Assembly: GCF_036320965.1 (NCBI RefSeq)
Contig: NC_092286.1
Location: forward strand, 25,758,977 to 25,822,976
DNA length: 64,000 nt
Source of the DNA: Panulirus ornatus
Taxonomy: Eukaryota; Arthropoda; Malacostraca; Decapoda; Palinuridae
Direction of reading: 5' to 3'
Of the stretch, positions 35,905 through 48,689 are shown in pieces. Under the pieces are notes generated by a model that worked only from the letters and a program-made list of their open reading frames with translations, did no database searches and was not told the origin of the DNA. Made by a program: the position numbers and the translations under genes. Positions within the stretch are counted from its first letter, which is position 1. The number at the start of each line of letters is the position of its first letter.

Positions 35905-36235
35905 GGTGAAAAGAGAAGAGGTGGTGAAAGCCTTTGGCAAGGTGGTGTGTGAAAGGAGAAAGTTGAGAGTAAATGTGAATAAAGACAAAGTTATTACCTA
36001 CAACCGAGTTGAGGAACAGGCTAATTGGGGTGGAGTTTACATGGAGAAATATTGGAGGAAATGAAGTGTTTCAGTTACCTGAGAGTGAACATGGCAGAGA
36101 ATGGAACAATGGAAGTGAGTCATAGGGTGGCTGAGGGGGCGAAGATTCTGGAGGCAATGAAAAATGTGTGAAAAAGACAGACTGTGTAATCTGGAAGGAC
36201 AAAAAAAATGGGTATGTTTGAGGGTACACTGCTTC
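35905..36235 (+). pseudogene. LINE reverse-transcriptase fragment, frameshifted
   Basis: The plus strand matches the segment of the LINE protein just after the catalytic FADD motif: FGKV.C.RRKLRVNVNK.KV, a VE.QANWG stretch, then after a frameshift and stop near 36,062 KCFSYLRVNMAENGTMEV, HRVAEGAKILEAMKNV and a stop. It corresponds to residues of about 157-240 in the copy at 3400-4540. It is flanked by neither LINE end, so it is an internal remnant. Confidence 0.8.
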
Positions 36236-36254
36236 TAACATGGGATCTATATCC

Positions 36255-36258
<4 letters not shown>

Positions 36259-36310
<52 letters not shown>
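36259..36310. repeat. (GT)n microsatellite
   Basis: A pure GT run of about 50 bp, potentially Z-DNA forming. Confidence 0.95.
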
Positions 36311-36311
<1 letters not shown>

Positions 36312-36644
36312 CCCAGTCCAGCAGGTGTTCGTGTGATGGTAATATCACACACCAGGAATGTCGTCCAATCTTAGTGGCAAGTGGAGAACCTAACTTAACG
36401 CAGCCTTGCAGCAGCGGCCATGCGTCTTATATCACCATTATAAACACCTCAGACCACACACACGCCATGCAACTGGTCGTGATGACGTCATCATGTCTCA
36501 CAAGGTCTCCCCCCCCCCCCCATCCTCTCGTGTTCATCAATAACATTGTTCACAACCCGCCAGGATGAACACGGGGCAAGAAAGATGAACACTGACAACA
36601 TGGTGGAAACCTCCGGGTTGGGTTCTGTGATGGTCCATGACCTC
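36311..36644. other. Unique spacer with a perfect CRE palindrome
   Basis: Single-copy DNA with no supported gene. It contains TGACGTCA at 36,483-36,490 within GATGACGTCATC, a C run (about 36,509-36,518) and ATCACCATTATAAACACC near 36,430. Confidence 0.5.
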
Positions 36645-36766
36645 TGGGTCGTACCGTCGTGGTCAAGGGTCGTACCGTCGTGGTCAAGGGTCGTACCGTC
36701 GTGGTCAAGGGTCGTACCGTCGTGTTCAAGGGTCGTACCGTCGTGGTCAAGGGTCGTACCGTCGTG
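36645..36766 (+). repeat. CGTAC-family 21-bp repeat, six units
   Basis: Six clean plus-orientation units, five of the GTGGTCAAGG form and one GTGTTCAAGG. The last unit runs without spacer into the 32-bp array: ...CCGTCGTG is followed at once by TTGTATAATGCAGG. Confidence 0.96.
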
Positions 36767-38391
36767 TTGTATAATGCAGGTAGAGGAGTTGTAAGTTGTT
36801 GTATAATGCAGGTAGAGGAGTTGTAAGTTGTTGTATAATGCAGGTAGAGGAGTTGTAAGTTGTTGTATAATGCAGGTAGAGTTGTAAGTTGTTGTATAAT
36901 GCAGGTAGAGGAGTTGTGAGTTGTTGTATAATGCAGGTAGAGGAGTTGTAAGTTGTTGTATAATGCAGGTAGAGGAGTTGTAAGTTGTATAATGCAGGTA
37001 GAGGAATTGTAAGTTGTTGTATAATGCAGGTAGAGGAGTTGTAAGTTGTTGTATAATGCAGGTAGAGGAGTTGTAAGTTGCTGTATAATGCAGGTAGAGG
37101 AGTTGTAAGTTGTTGTATAATGCAGGTAGAGGAGTTGTAAGTTGTTGTATAAAGCAGGTAGAGGAGTTGTAAGTTGTTGTATAATGCAGGTAGAGGAGTT
37201 GTAAGTTGTTGTATAATGCAGGTAGAGGAGTTGTAAGTTGTTGTATAATGCAGGTAGAGGAGTTGTAAGTTGTTGTATAATGCAGGTAGAGGAGTTGTGA
37301 GTTGTATAATGCAGGTAGAAAAGTTGTAAGTTGTTGTATAATGCAGGTAGAGGAGTTGTAAGTTGTTGTATAATGCAGGTAGAGGAGTTGTGAGTTGTAT
37401 AATGCAGGTAGAAAAGTTGTAAGTTGTTGTATAATGCAGGTAGAGGAGTTGTAAGTTGTTGTATAATGCAGGTAGAGGAGTTGTGAGTTGTTGTATAATG
37501 CAGGTAGAGGAGTTGTAAGTTGTTGTATAATGCAGGTAGAGGAGTTGTAAGTTGTTGTATAATGCAGGTAGAGGAGTTGTAAGTTGTTGTATAATGCAGG
37601 TAGAGGAGTTGTAAGTTGTTGTATAATGCAGGTAGAGGAGTTGTAAGTTGTTGTATAATGCAGGTAGAGGAGTTGTAAGTTGTTGTATAATGCAGGTAGA
37701 GAAGTAAGTTGTTGTATAATGCAGGTAGAGGAGTTGTAAGTTGTTGTATAATGCAGGTAGAGGAGTTGTGAGTTGTATAATGCAGATAGAAAAGTTGTAA
37801 GTTGTTGTATAATGCAGGTAGAGGAGTTGTAAGTTGTTGTATAATGCAGGTAGAGGAGTTGTGAGTTGTTGTATAATGCAGGTAGAGGAGTTGTAAGTTG
37901 TTGTATAATGCAGGTAGAGGAGTTGTAAGTTGTTGTATAATGCAGGTAGAGGAGTTGTAAGTTGTTGTATAATGCAGGTAGAGGAGTTGTAAGTTGTTGT
38001 ATAATGCAGGTAGAGGAGTTGTGAGTTGTTGTATAATGCAGGTAGAGGAGTTGTAAGTTGTTGTATAATGCAGGTAGAGGAGTTGTAAGTTGTTGTATAA
38101 TGCAGGTAGAGGAGTTGTGAGTTGTTGTATAATGCAGGTAGAGGAGTTGTAAGTTGTTGTATAATGCAGGTAGAGGAGTTGTAAGTTGTTGTATAATGCA
38201 GGTAGAGGAGTTGTAAGTTGTTGTATAATGCAGGTAGAGGAGTTGTAAGTTGTTGTATAATGCAGGTAGAGGAGTTGTGAGTTGTTGTATAATGCAGGTA
38301 GAGGAGTTGTAAGTTGTTGTATAATGCAGGTAGAGGAGTTGTAAGTTGTTGTATAATGCAGGTAGAGGAGTTGTGAGTTGTTGTATAATGA
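36767..38391. repeat. 32-bp minisatellite
   Basis: About 50 units with core TAATGCAGGTAGAGGAGTTG. Deletions of GTT or of the AGGAG segment mark a few units, and a variant block (TAGAAAAGTTG after a short unit) recurs at about 37,310, 37,400 and 37,780. The plus strand is G-rich and almost free of C. Minus-strand frames of 568 and 644 codons are artefacts. Confidence 0.97.
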
Positions 38392-38551
38392 GAGTTGTTA
38401 AGTCCACATATACAAGGGTCTTCAACCAGGAAATTAAGATGAATAATCATCAAAGGAGGTTGCTGGCAACCCCTCCATCATTGACGGGGGTAATTTCAGG
38501 TTGTGGCCACCACACGGGCCACCTCCATCAATAAACCCTTGCTACCCTCTT
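38392..38551. other. Short spacer
   Basis: About 160 bp of unique sequence separates the 32-bp array from the 33/30-bp array. GGCCACCACACGGGCCACC near 38,503 already resembles the next array's unit. Confidence 0.5.
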
Positions 38552-39787
38552 GGTGTGGCCAACCTCCCCTCTGGCTCACCACACCGTGTGGCCAGCCTCC
38601 TCCCTGGCTCACCACACCGTGTGGCCAGCCTCCCAGGGTCACCACACCGTGTGGCCAGCCTCCTCCCTGGCTCACCATACCGTGTGGCCAGCCTCCCTGG
38701 ATCACCACACGTTTTGGCCAGCCTCCCTGGCTCACCACACCGTGTGGCCAGCCTTCCTGGCTCACCACACCGTGTGGCCAACCTCCCCTCAGGCTCACCA
38801 CACCGTGTGGCCAGCCTCCTCCCTGGCTCACCACACCGTGTGGCCAGCCTCCCAGGGTCACCACACCGTGTGGCCAGCCTCCCAGGGTCACCACACCGTG
38901 TGGCCAGCCTCCTCCCTGGCTCACCACACCGTGTGGCCAGCCTCCCTGGCTCACCACACCGTGTGGCCAGCCTCCCCTCAGGCTCACCACACCGTGTGGC
39001 CAGCCATCCTGGCTCACCACACCGTGTGGCCAGCCTCCCCTCAGGCTCACCACACCGTGTGGCCAGCCTCCCCTCAGGCTCACCAAACCGTGTGGCCAGC
39101 CTCCCCTCAGGCTCACCACACCGTGTGGCCAGCCTCCCTGGCTCACCACACCGTGTGGCCAGCCTCCCCTCAGGCTCACCACACCGTGTGGCCAGCCTTC
39201 CTGGCTCACCACACCGTGTGGCCAGCCTCCCCTCAGGCTCACCACACCGTGTGGCCAGCCTCCCCTCAGGCTCACCACACCGTGTGGCCAGCCTCCCCTC
39301 AGGCTCACCACACCGTGTGGCCAGCCTCCCCTCAGGCTCACCAAACCGTGTGGCCAGCCTTCCTGGCTCACCACACCGTGTGGCCAGCCTCCCCTCAGGC
39401 TCACCACACCGTGTGGCCAGCCTCCCCTCAGGCTCACCACACCGTGTGGCCAGCCTTCCTGGCTCACCACACCGTGTGGCCAGCCTCCCCTCAGGCTCAC
39501 CACACCGTGTGGCCAGCGTTCCTGGCTCACCACACCGTGTGGCCAGCCTCCCCTCAGGCTCACCACACCGTGTGGCCAGCCTTCCTGGCTCACCACACCG
39601 TGTGGCCAGCCTCCCCTCAGGCTCACCACACCGTGTGGCCAGCCTCCCTGGCTCACCACACCGTGTGGCCAGCCTCCCCTCAGGCTCACCACACCGTGTG
39701 GCCAGCCTGCCTGGCTCACCACACCGTGTGGCCAACCCCTCAGGCTCACCACACCGTGTGGCCAACCCCCCAGGCTCACCACACCGT
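38552..39787. repeat. 33/30-bp minisatellite, GC-rich, palindromic core
   Basis: About 39 units with core CTCACCACACCGTGTGGCCA. Each unit contains CCACAC and GTGTGG as inverted arms around a single C, so each can fold into a hairpin. Length types (33 bp with CCCTCAGG, 30 bp with CCTGG) alternate in the distal half. Five frames of about 415-440 codons are open through it because both lengths are multiples of three and no stop occurs. The products are simple repeats. Confidence 0.97.
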
Positions 39788-39897
39788 CTCATAATCACCT
39801 GATCTCACGTAAATCAACGTAATGAATTGCGAAGCGATGTAAACCACCATAAATTGCTCTTAATGATCCACCAATCGTTATAATGAATTACGATGAA
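39788..39897. other. Short AT-rich spacer
   Basis: About 110 bp of single-copy DNA between two large arrays, with no feature. Confidence 0.6.
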
Positions 39898-42486
39898 ACT
39901 TTCCAGACCATCAGGGTGGGTCTTGTTTACCTTCCAGACCATCAGGGTGGGTCTTGTATACCTTCCAGACCATCAGGGTGGGTCTTGTATACCTTCCAGA
40001 CCATCAGGGTGGGTCTTGTTTACCTTCCAGACCATCAGGGTGGGTCTTGTTTACCTTCCAGACCATCAGGGTGGGTCTTTTTTACCTTCCAGACCATCAG
40101 GGTGGGTCTTGTTTACCTTCCAGACCATCAGGGTGGGTCTTGTTTACCTTCCAGACCATCAGGGTGGGTCTTGTTTACCTTCCAGACCATCAGGGTGGGT
40201 CTTGTTTACCTTCCAGACCATCAGGGTAGGTCTTGTTTACCTTCCAGACCATCAGGGTGGGTCTTGTTTACCTTCCAGACCATCAGGGTGGGTCTTGTTT
40301 ACCTTCCAGACCATCAGGGTAGGTCTTGTTTACCTTCCAGACCATTAGGGTGGGTCTTGTTTACCTTCCAGACCATTAGGGTAGGTCTTGTTTACCTTCC
40401 AGACCATCAGGGTAGGTCTTGTTTACCTTCCAGACCATTAGGGTGGGTCTTGTTTACCTTCCAGACCATCAAGGTGGGTCTTGTTTACCTTCCAGACCAT
40501 CAGGGTGGGTCTTGTTTACCTTCCAGACCATCAGGGTAGGTCTTGTTTACCTTCCAGACCATCAGGGTGGGTCTTGTTTACCTTCCAGACCATCAGGGTG
40601 GGTCTTGTTTACCTTCCAGACCATCAGGGTGGGTCTTGTTTACCTTCCAGACCATCAGGGTAGGTCTTGTTTACCTTCCAGACCATTAGGGTGGGTCTTG
40701 TTTACCTTCCAGACCATCAGGATAGGTCTTGTTTACCTTCCAGACCATTAGGGTGGGTCTTGTTTACCTTCCAGACCATTAGGGTGGGTCTTGTTTACCT
40801 TCCAGACCATCAGGGTAGGTCTTGTTTACCTTCCAGACCATCAGGGTGGGTCTTTTATACATTCCAGACCATCAGGGTGGGTTTTGTTTACCTTCCAGAC
40901 CATCAGGGTAGGTCTTGTTTACCTTCCAGACCATCAGGGTGGGTCTTGTATACCTTCCAGACCATCAGGGTGGGTCTTGTATACCTTCCAGACCATCAGG
41001 GTGGGTCTTGTATGCCTTCCAGACCATCAGGGTGGGTCTTGTATGCCTTCCAGACCATCAGGGAGGGTCTTGTATACCTTCCAGACCATCAGGGTGGGTC
41101 TTGTATACCTTCCAGACCATCAGGGTGGGTCTTGTATACCTTCCAGACCATCAGGGTGGGTCCTGTATACCTTCCAGACCATCAGGGTGGGTCTTGTATA
41201 CCTTCCAGACCACCAGGGTGGGTCTTGTTTACCTTCCAGACCATTAGGGTGGGTCTTGTTTACCTTCCAGACCATCAGGGTGGGTCTTGTTTACCTTCCA
41301 GACCATTAGGGTGGGTCTTGTTTACCTTCCAGACCATCAAGGTGGGTCTTGTTTACACTCCAGACCATCAAGGTGGGTCTTGTTTACCTTCCAGACCATC
41401 AGGGTGGGTTTTGTATACCTTCCAGACCATCAGGGTGGGTCTTGTTTACCTTCCAGACCATCAGGGTGGGTCCTGTATACCTTCCAGACCATCAGGGTGG
41501 GTCTTGTTTACCTTCCAGACCATCAGGGTGGGTCTTGTATAGCTTCCAGACCATCAGGGTGGATCTAGTTTACCTTCCAGACCATCAGGGTGGGTCTTGT
41601 GTAGCTTCCAGACCATCAGGGTGGATCTAGTTTACCTTCCAGACCATTAGGGTGGGTCTTGTTTACCTTCCAGATCAGCAGGGTGGGTCTTGTTTACCTT
41701 CCAGACCATCAGGGTGGGTCTTGTTTACCTTCTATATCATCAGGGAGGATCTTGTTTACCTTCCAGACCATCAGGGTGGGTCTTGTATACCTTCCAGACC
41801 ATCAGAGTGGGTCTTGTTTACCTTCTATATCATCAGGGAGGATCTTGTATACCTTCCAGACCATCAGGGTGGGTCTTGTTTACCTTCTATATCATCAGGG
41901 AGGATCTTGTTTACCTTCCAGACCATCAGGGTGGGTCTTGTATACCTTCCAGACCATCAGAGTGGGTCTTGTTTACCTTCTATATCATCAGGGAGGATCT
42001 TGTATACCTTCCAGACCATCAGGGTAGGTCTTGTTTACCTTCCAGACCATCAGGGTGGGTCTTGTATACCTTCCAGACCATCAGGGTGGGTCTTGTATAC
42101 CTTCCAGACCATCAGGGTGGGTCTTGTATGCCTTCCAGACCATCAGGGTGGGTCTTGTATGCCTTCCAGACCATCAGGGAGGGTCTTGTATACCTTCCAG
42201 ACCATCAGGGTGGGTCTTGTATACCTTCCAGACCATCAGGGTGGGTCTTGTATACCTTCCAGACCATCAGGGTGGGTCTTGTATACCTTCCAGACCATCA
42301 GGGTGGGTCTTGTTTACCTTCTATATCATCAGGGAGGATCTTGTATACCTTCCAGACCATCAGGGTGGGTCTTGTATACCTTCCAGACCATCAGGGTGGG
42401 TCTTGTATACCTTCCAGACCATCAGGGTGGGTCTTGTATACCTTCCAGACCATCAGGGTGGGTCTTGTTTACCTTCCAGACCATCT
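39898..42486. repeat. 31-bp minisatellite with internal segmental duplication
   Basis: About 83 units with core CCAGACCATCAGGGTGGGTC. Variant units (CATTAGGG, GTAGGTC, TATGCC, and a CTATATCATCAGGGAGGATC type from 41,730) mark internal history. The run of units around the TATGCC variants at 41,011 reappears at 42,127, an offset of 1116 bp or exactly 36 units, so a block was duplicated in register. Frames up to 291 codons on the plus strand are by-products. Confidence 0.97.
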
Positions 42487-42595
42487 GACTAAGCGTCTAT
42501 ATCTTGTAAGCCATTTAAATGGCTTTCCCCGCTTTACTTAACATTACCACAAGAAGCGTTGGATTTACGTGTTCACATGATGGTACATACTGATG

Positions 42596-42860
42596 ACCTC
42601 CCACACGGATATCACAAATGGCCTCCCACACGGACGTTAACAAATGGCCTCCCACACGGACGTTAACAAATGGCCTTAAACACGGACGTTAACAAATGGC
42701 CTAAAACACGGACATAAAATGGCCTTAAACACGGACATGAACAAATGGCTTAAACGCGGACATAAACAAATGGCCTCCCACACGGACGTTAACAAATGGC
42801 CTTAAACACGGACATAAAATGGCCTTAAAACACGGACGTTAACAAATAGCATTAAACACG
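42596..42860. repeat. 26-bp minisatellite, short
   Basis: About ten units with core ACGGACGTTAACAAATGGCC. Early units carry CTCCCAC and later ones TTAAAC. Its last AAACACGG runs into the GGAAGACTGG array with no spacer. Confidence 0.93.
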
Positions 42861-45727
42861 GAAGACTGGAGTATAAGTAGGGAGTAAGGAAGACTGGAGT
42901 ATAAGTAGGGAGTAAGGAAGACTGGAGTATAAGTAAGGAGTATGGAAGACTGGAGTATAAGGAGGGAGTAAGGAAGACTGGAGTATAAGTAGGGAGTATG
43001 GAAGACTGGAGTATAAGTAAGGAGTATGGAAGACTGGAGTATAAGTAAGGAGTATGGAAGACTGGAGTATAAGTAGGGAGTATGGAAGACTGGAGTATAA
43101 GTAGGGAGTATGGAAGACTGGAGTGTAAGTAGGGAGTAAGGAAGACTGAAGTATAAGTAGGGAGTAAGGAAGACTGGAGTATAAGTAAGGAGTATGGAAG
43201 ACTGGAGTATAAGTAGGGAGTAAGGAAGACTGGAGTATAAGTAGGGAGTAAGGAAGACTGGAGTATAAGTAAGGAGTATAGAAGACTGGAGTATAAGGAG
43301 GGAGTAAGGAAGACTGGAGTATAAGTAGGGAGTAAGGAAGACTGGGGTATAAGTAGGGAGTAAGGAAGACTGAGTATAAGTAGGGAGTAAGGAAGACTGG
43401 AGTATAAGTAGGGAGTAAGGAAGACTGGAGTATAAGTAGGGAGTAAGGAAGACTGTAGTATAAGTAGGGAGTAAGGAAGACTGGGGTATAAGTAGGGAGT
43501 AAGGAAGACTAGGGCATAAGTAGGGAGTAAGGAAGACTGAGTATAAGTAGGAGTAAGGAAGACTGGAGTATAAGTAGGGAGTAAGGAAGACTGAGTATAA
43601 GTAGGGAGTAAGGAAGACTGGAGTATAAGTAGGGAGTAAGGAAGACTGGAGTATAAGTAGGGAGTAAGGAAGACTGGGGTATAAGTAGGGAGTAAGGAAG
43701 ACTGGAGTATAAGTAGGAGTAAGGAAGGAGTATAAGTAAGGAGTATGGAAGACTGGAGTATAAGTAGGAGTATGGAAGGAGTATAAGTAAGGAGTAAGGA
43801 AGACTGAGTATAAGTAGGGAGTAAGGAAGACTGGGGTATAAGTAGGGAGTAAGGAAGACTGGGGTATAAGGAGGGAGTATGGAAGACTGGAGTATAAGTA
43901 GGGAGTATGGAAGACTGGAGTATAAGTAAGGAGTATGGAAGATTGGAGTATAAGTAAGGAGTATGGAAGACTGGAGTATAAGTAGGGAGTATGGAAGACT
44001 GGAGTATAAGTAAGGAGTATGGAAGATTGGAGTATAAGTAAGGAGTATGGAAGACTGGAGTATAAGGAGGGAGTATGGAAGACTGGAGTATAAGTAGGGT
44101 GTATGGAAGACTGGAGTATAATTAAGGAGTATGGAAGACTGGAGTATAAGTAGGGAGTATGGAAGACTGGAGTATAAGTAGGGAGTATGGAAGACTGGAG
44201 TATAAGTAGGGAGTATGGAAGACTGGAGTATAAGTAAGGAGTATGGAAGACTGGAGTATAAGTAAGGAGTATGGAAGACTGGAGTATAAGTAAGGAGTAT
44301 GGAAGACTGGAGTATAAGTAAGGAGTATGGAAGACTGGAGTATAAGTAGGGAGTATGGAAGACTGGAGTATAAGTAGGGAGTATGGAAGACTGGAGTATA
44401 AGTAAGGAGTATGGAAGACTGGAGTATAAGTAGGGAGTATGGAAGACTGGAGTATAAGTAGGGAGTATGGAAGACTGGAGTATAAGTAAGGAGTATGGAA
44501 GACTGAAGTATAAGTAGGGAGTAAGGAAGACTGGGGTATAAGTAGGGAGTAAGGAAGACTGGAGTATAAGTAAGGAGTATGGAAGACTGAAGTATAAGTA
44601 GGGAGTATGGAAGACTGGAGTATAAGTAGGGAGTATGGAAGACTGGGGTATAAGTAGGGAGTATGGAAGACTGGAGTATAAGTAAGGAGTATGGAAGACT
44701 GGAGTATAAGTAGGGAGTATGGAAGACTGGAGTATAAGTAGGGAGTAAGGAAGACTGGAGTATAAGTAAGGAGTATGGAAGACTGGAGTATAAGTAGGGA
44801 GTATGGAAGACTGGGGTATAAGTAGGGAGTATGGAAGACTGGAGTATAAGTAAGGAGTATGGAAGACTGGAGTATAAGTAGGAAGTATGGAAGACTGGAG
44901 TATAAGTAGGGAGTATGGAAGACTGGGGTATAAGTAGGGAGTATGGAAGACTGGAGTATAAGTAAGGAGTATAGAAGACTGGAGTATAAGTAGGGAGTAA
45001 GGAAGACTGGGGTATAAGTAGGGAGTAAGGAAGACTGAAGTATAAGTAGGGAGTAAGGAAGACTGGAGTATAAGTAAGGAGTATGGAAGACTGAAGTATA
45101 AGTAGGGAGTATGGAAGACTGGAGTATAAGTAGGGAGTATGGAAGACTGGGGTATAAGTAGGGAGTATGGAAGACTGGAGTATAAGTAAGGAGTATGGAA
45201 GACTGGAGTATAAGTAGGGAGTATGGAAGACTGGAGTATAAGTAGGGAGTATGGAAGACTGGAGTATAAGTAAGGAGTATGGAAGACTGAAGTATAAGTA
45301 GGGAGTATGGAAGACTGGAGTATAAGTAGGGAGTATGGAAGACTGGAGTATAAGTAGGGAGTATGGAAGACTGGAGTATAAGTAGGGAGTATGGAAGACT
45401 GGAGTATAAGTAGGGAGTATGGAAGACTGGAGTATAAGTAGGGAGTATGGAAGACTGGAGTATAAGTAGGGAGTATGGAAGACTGGAGTATAAGTAAGGA
45501 GTATGGAAGACTGGAGTATAAGTTGGGATTATGGAAGACTGGAGTATAAGTAGGGAGTATGGAAGACTGGAGTATAAGTAGGGAGTATGGAAGACTGGAG
45601 TATAAGTAAGGAGTGTAGAAGACTGGAGTATAAGTAGGGAGTATGGAAGACTGGAGTATAAGTAGGGAGTATGGAAGACTGGAGTATAAGTAGGGAGTAT
45701 GGAAGACTGGAGTATAAGGAAGTATAA
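42861..45727. repeat. 28-bp minisatellite, purine-rich plus strand
   Basis: About 102 units with core GGAAGACTGGAGTATAAGTA followed by GGGAGTAT or AGGAGTAT. The plus strand has about one C per unit, a strong G-over-C skew. GTAAGG variants dominate before 43,860 and GTATGG variants after. A 758-codon minus-strand frame (Tyr/Ser/Leu/Pro-rich) is open but consists only of the repeat. Confidence 0.97.
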
Positions 45728-45846
45728 GGCTGGTGTTGTGATGGTGGCCGGCTGGGGTCACAACACACAACCCTCGACATTTCACAGAAGCAACTTAAAG
45801 TTGATCATCTTCACTGTAGATCTATACGCCTCTCTTGCTCCTACAT

Positions 45847-46270
45847 CTTCCCCTGGCACTGTCTGGGTCTTCCCCTGGCACTGTCTGGATCTTCCCCTGG
45901 CACTGTCTGGGTCTTCCCCTGGCACTGTCTGGGTCTTCACCTGGCACTGTCTGGGTCTTCCCCTGGCACTGTCTGGATCTTCCCCTGGCACTGTCTGGGT
46001 CTTCACCTGGCACTGTCTGTGTCTTCCCCTGGCACTGTCTGGATCTTCCCCTGGCACTGTCTGGGTCTTCCCCTGGCACTGTCTGGGTCTTCACCTGGCA
46101 CTGTCTGGGTCTTCCCCTGGCACTGTCTGGGTCTTCCCCTGGCACTGTCTGGATCTTCCCCTGGCACTGTCTGGGTCTTCCCCTGGCACTGTCTGGGTCT
46201 TCACCTGGCACTGTCTGGGTCTTCCCCTGGCACTGTCTGGGTCTTCCCCTGGCACTGTCTGGATCTTGGG
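45847..46270. repeat. 22-bp minisatellite
   Basis: About 19 units with core TTCCCCTGGCACTGTCTGGG. Variants GGATC for GGGTC and TTCACC for TTCCCC recur in an ordered pattern. Confidence 0.96.
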
Positions 46271-46273
46271 TAC

Positions 46274-47104
46274 AGCGTTACAAACACCTGTCCTCTCCCC
46301 AGCGTTACAAACACCTGTCATCTCCCCAGCGTTACAAACACCTGTCCTCTCCCCAGCGTTACAAACACCTGTCCTCTCCCCAGCGTTACAAACACCTGTC
46401 ATCTCCCCAGCGTTACAAACACCTGTCATCTCCCCAGCGTTACAAACACCTGTCATCTCCCCAGCGTTACAAACACCTGTCCTCTCCCCAGCGTTACAAA
46501 CACCTGTCCTCTCCCCAGCGTTACAAACACCTGTCCTCTCCCCAGCGTTACAAACACCTGTCATCTCCCCAGCGTTACAAACACCTGTCATCTCCCCAGC
46601 GTTACAAACACCTGCCATCTCCCCAGCGTTACAAACACCTGTCCTCTCCCAGCGTTACAAACACCTGTCATCTCCCCAGCGTTACAAACACCTGTCATCT
46701 CCCCAGCGTTACAAACACCTGTCCTCTCCCCAGCGTTACAAACACCTGTCATCTCCCCAGCGTTACAAACACCTGTCCTCTCCCCAGCGTTACAAACACC
46801 TGTCATCTCCCCAGCGTTACAAACACCTGTCATCTCCCCAGCGTTACAAACACCTGTCCTCTCCCCAGCGTTACAAACACCTGTCCTCTCCCCAGCGTTA
46901 CAAACACCTGTCCTCTCCCCAGCGTTACAAACACCTGTCATCTCCCCAGCGTTACAAACACCTGTCATCTCCCCAGCGTTACAAACACCTGTCATCTCCC
47001 CAGCGTTACAAACACCTGTCCTCTCCCAGCGTTACAAACACCTGTCATCTCCCCAGCGTTACAAACACCTGTCATCTCCCCAGCGTTACAAACACCTGTC
47101 CTTC
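46274..47104. repeat. 27-bp minisatellite
   Basis: About 31 units with core CAGCGTTACAAACACCTGTC, plus CTCTCCC or ATCTCCC. It follows the 22-bp array after three or four bases. Two units lack one C, shifting the frame. Plus-strand frames of 400-470 codons cross both arrays, which shows how uninformative ORF length is here. Confidence 0.96.
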
Positions 47105-47159
47105 CATTTTCTAATTAATTATTTTATTCATCATTTAACTTCACTTGATACAATGGTCA

Positions 47160-47345
47160 TGTTGTTGTTGTTGTTGTTGATCATTGAAGATTTGGGAATA
47201 TATGGCGGCTACGAACGCCACACGTGACGTCATCACCCACGCCCGCGACAAGAGCAGCAGCGGCTTGCGCACCCCGCACCCCGCACCCCCGGCCCCCCGG
47301 GGGTCACGTGAGCGGGCCAGCGTGTGAGGCGTCTTCCTCATACCG
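47160..47345. promoter_or_regulatory. GC-rich promoter-like spacer with E-box/CRE composite
   Basis: It contains ATGGCGGC (47,201), the overlapping composite CACGTGACGTCA (47,221-47,232; E-box plus perfect CRE) and a second E-box GTCACGTGAG (47,303-47,312) around a C/G-rich tract. From ATG 47,201 a 41-codon plus-strand frame (MAATNATRDVITHARD...) stops at about 47,326. It is unrecognised and lacks a clear donor. The site density is what one expects of an animal promoter, but only the sequence supports this. Confidence 0.35.
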
Positions 47346-47355
47346 GAAATAAGGT

Positions 47356-47569
47356 GTCGTACGCCCGGTGTGTGTGTGTGTGTGTTATCGTACGCCCGGT
47401 GTGTGTGTGTGTTATCGTACGCCCGGTGTGTGTGTGTGTGTGTTATCGTACGCCCGGTGTGTGTGTGTGTGTGTTATCGTACGCCCGGTGTGTGTGTGTT
47501 ATCGTACGCCCGGTGTGTGTGTGTGTGTGTGTTATCGTACGCCCGGTGTGTGTGTGTTATCGTACGCCC

Positions 47570-47603
<34 letters not shown>

Positions 47604-47643
47604 CGTACGCCCGGTGTGTGTGTGTGTGTGTTATCGTACGCCC

Positions 47644-47689
<46 letters not shown>

Positions 47690-47847
47690 CGTACGCCCGG
47701 TGTGTGTGTGTTATCGTACGCCCGGTGTGTGTGTGTGTTATCGTACGCCCGGTGTGTGTGTGTGTGTGTGTTATCGTACGCCCGGTGTGTGTGTGTGTGT
47801 GTGTGTGTGTTATCGTACGCCCGGTGTGTGTGTGTTATCGTACGCCC

Positions 47848-47885
<38 letters not shown>

Positions 47886-47948
47886 CGTACGCCCGGTGTG
47901 TGTGTGTGTTATCGTACGCCCGGTGTGTGTGTGTGTTATCGTACGCCC

Positions 47949-47982
<34 letters not shown>

Positions 47983-48020
47983 CGTACGCCCGGTGTGTGT
48001 GTGTGTGTTATCGTACGCCC

Positions 48021-48064
<44 letters not shown>

Positions 48065-48150
48065 CGTACGCCCGGTGTGTGTGTGTGTGTTATCGTAAGC
48101 CCGGTGTGTGTGTGTTATCGTACGCCCGGTGTGTGTGTTATCGTACGCCC

Positions 48151-48194
<44 letters not shown>

Positions 48195-48228
48195 CGTACG
48201 CCCGGTGTGTGTGTGTTATCGTACGCCC

Positions 48229-48280
<52 letters not shown>

Positions 48281-48344
48281 CGTACGCCCGGTGTGTGTGT
48301 GTGTTATCGTACGCCCGGTGTGTGTGTGTGTTATCGTACGCCCG

Positions 48345-48375
<31 letters not shown>

Positions 48376-48409
48376 CGTACGCCCGGTGTGTGTGTGTTAT
48401 CGTACGCCC

Positions 48410-48463
<54 letters not shown>

Positions 48464-48497
48464 CGTACGCCCGGTGTGTGTGTGTTATCGTACGCCC

Positions 48498-48539
<42 letters not shown>

Positions 48540-48575
48540 CGTACGCCCGGTGTGTGTGTGTGTTATCGTACGCCC

Positions 48576-48615
<40 letters not shown>

Positions 48616-48653
48616 CGTACGCCCGGTGTGTGTGTGTGTGTTATCGTACGCCC

Positions 48654-48689
<36 letters not shown>

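Noticed and set aside
43509..45785. 758-codon minus-strand frame
   Set aside because: It is the 28-bp array read in a stop-free direction, cycling through three frames. Only the last 15-20 residues are non-repetitive.
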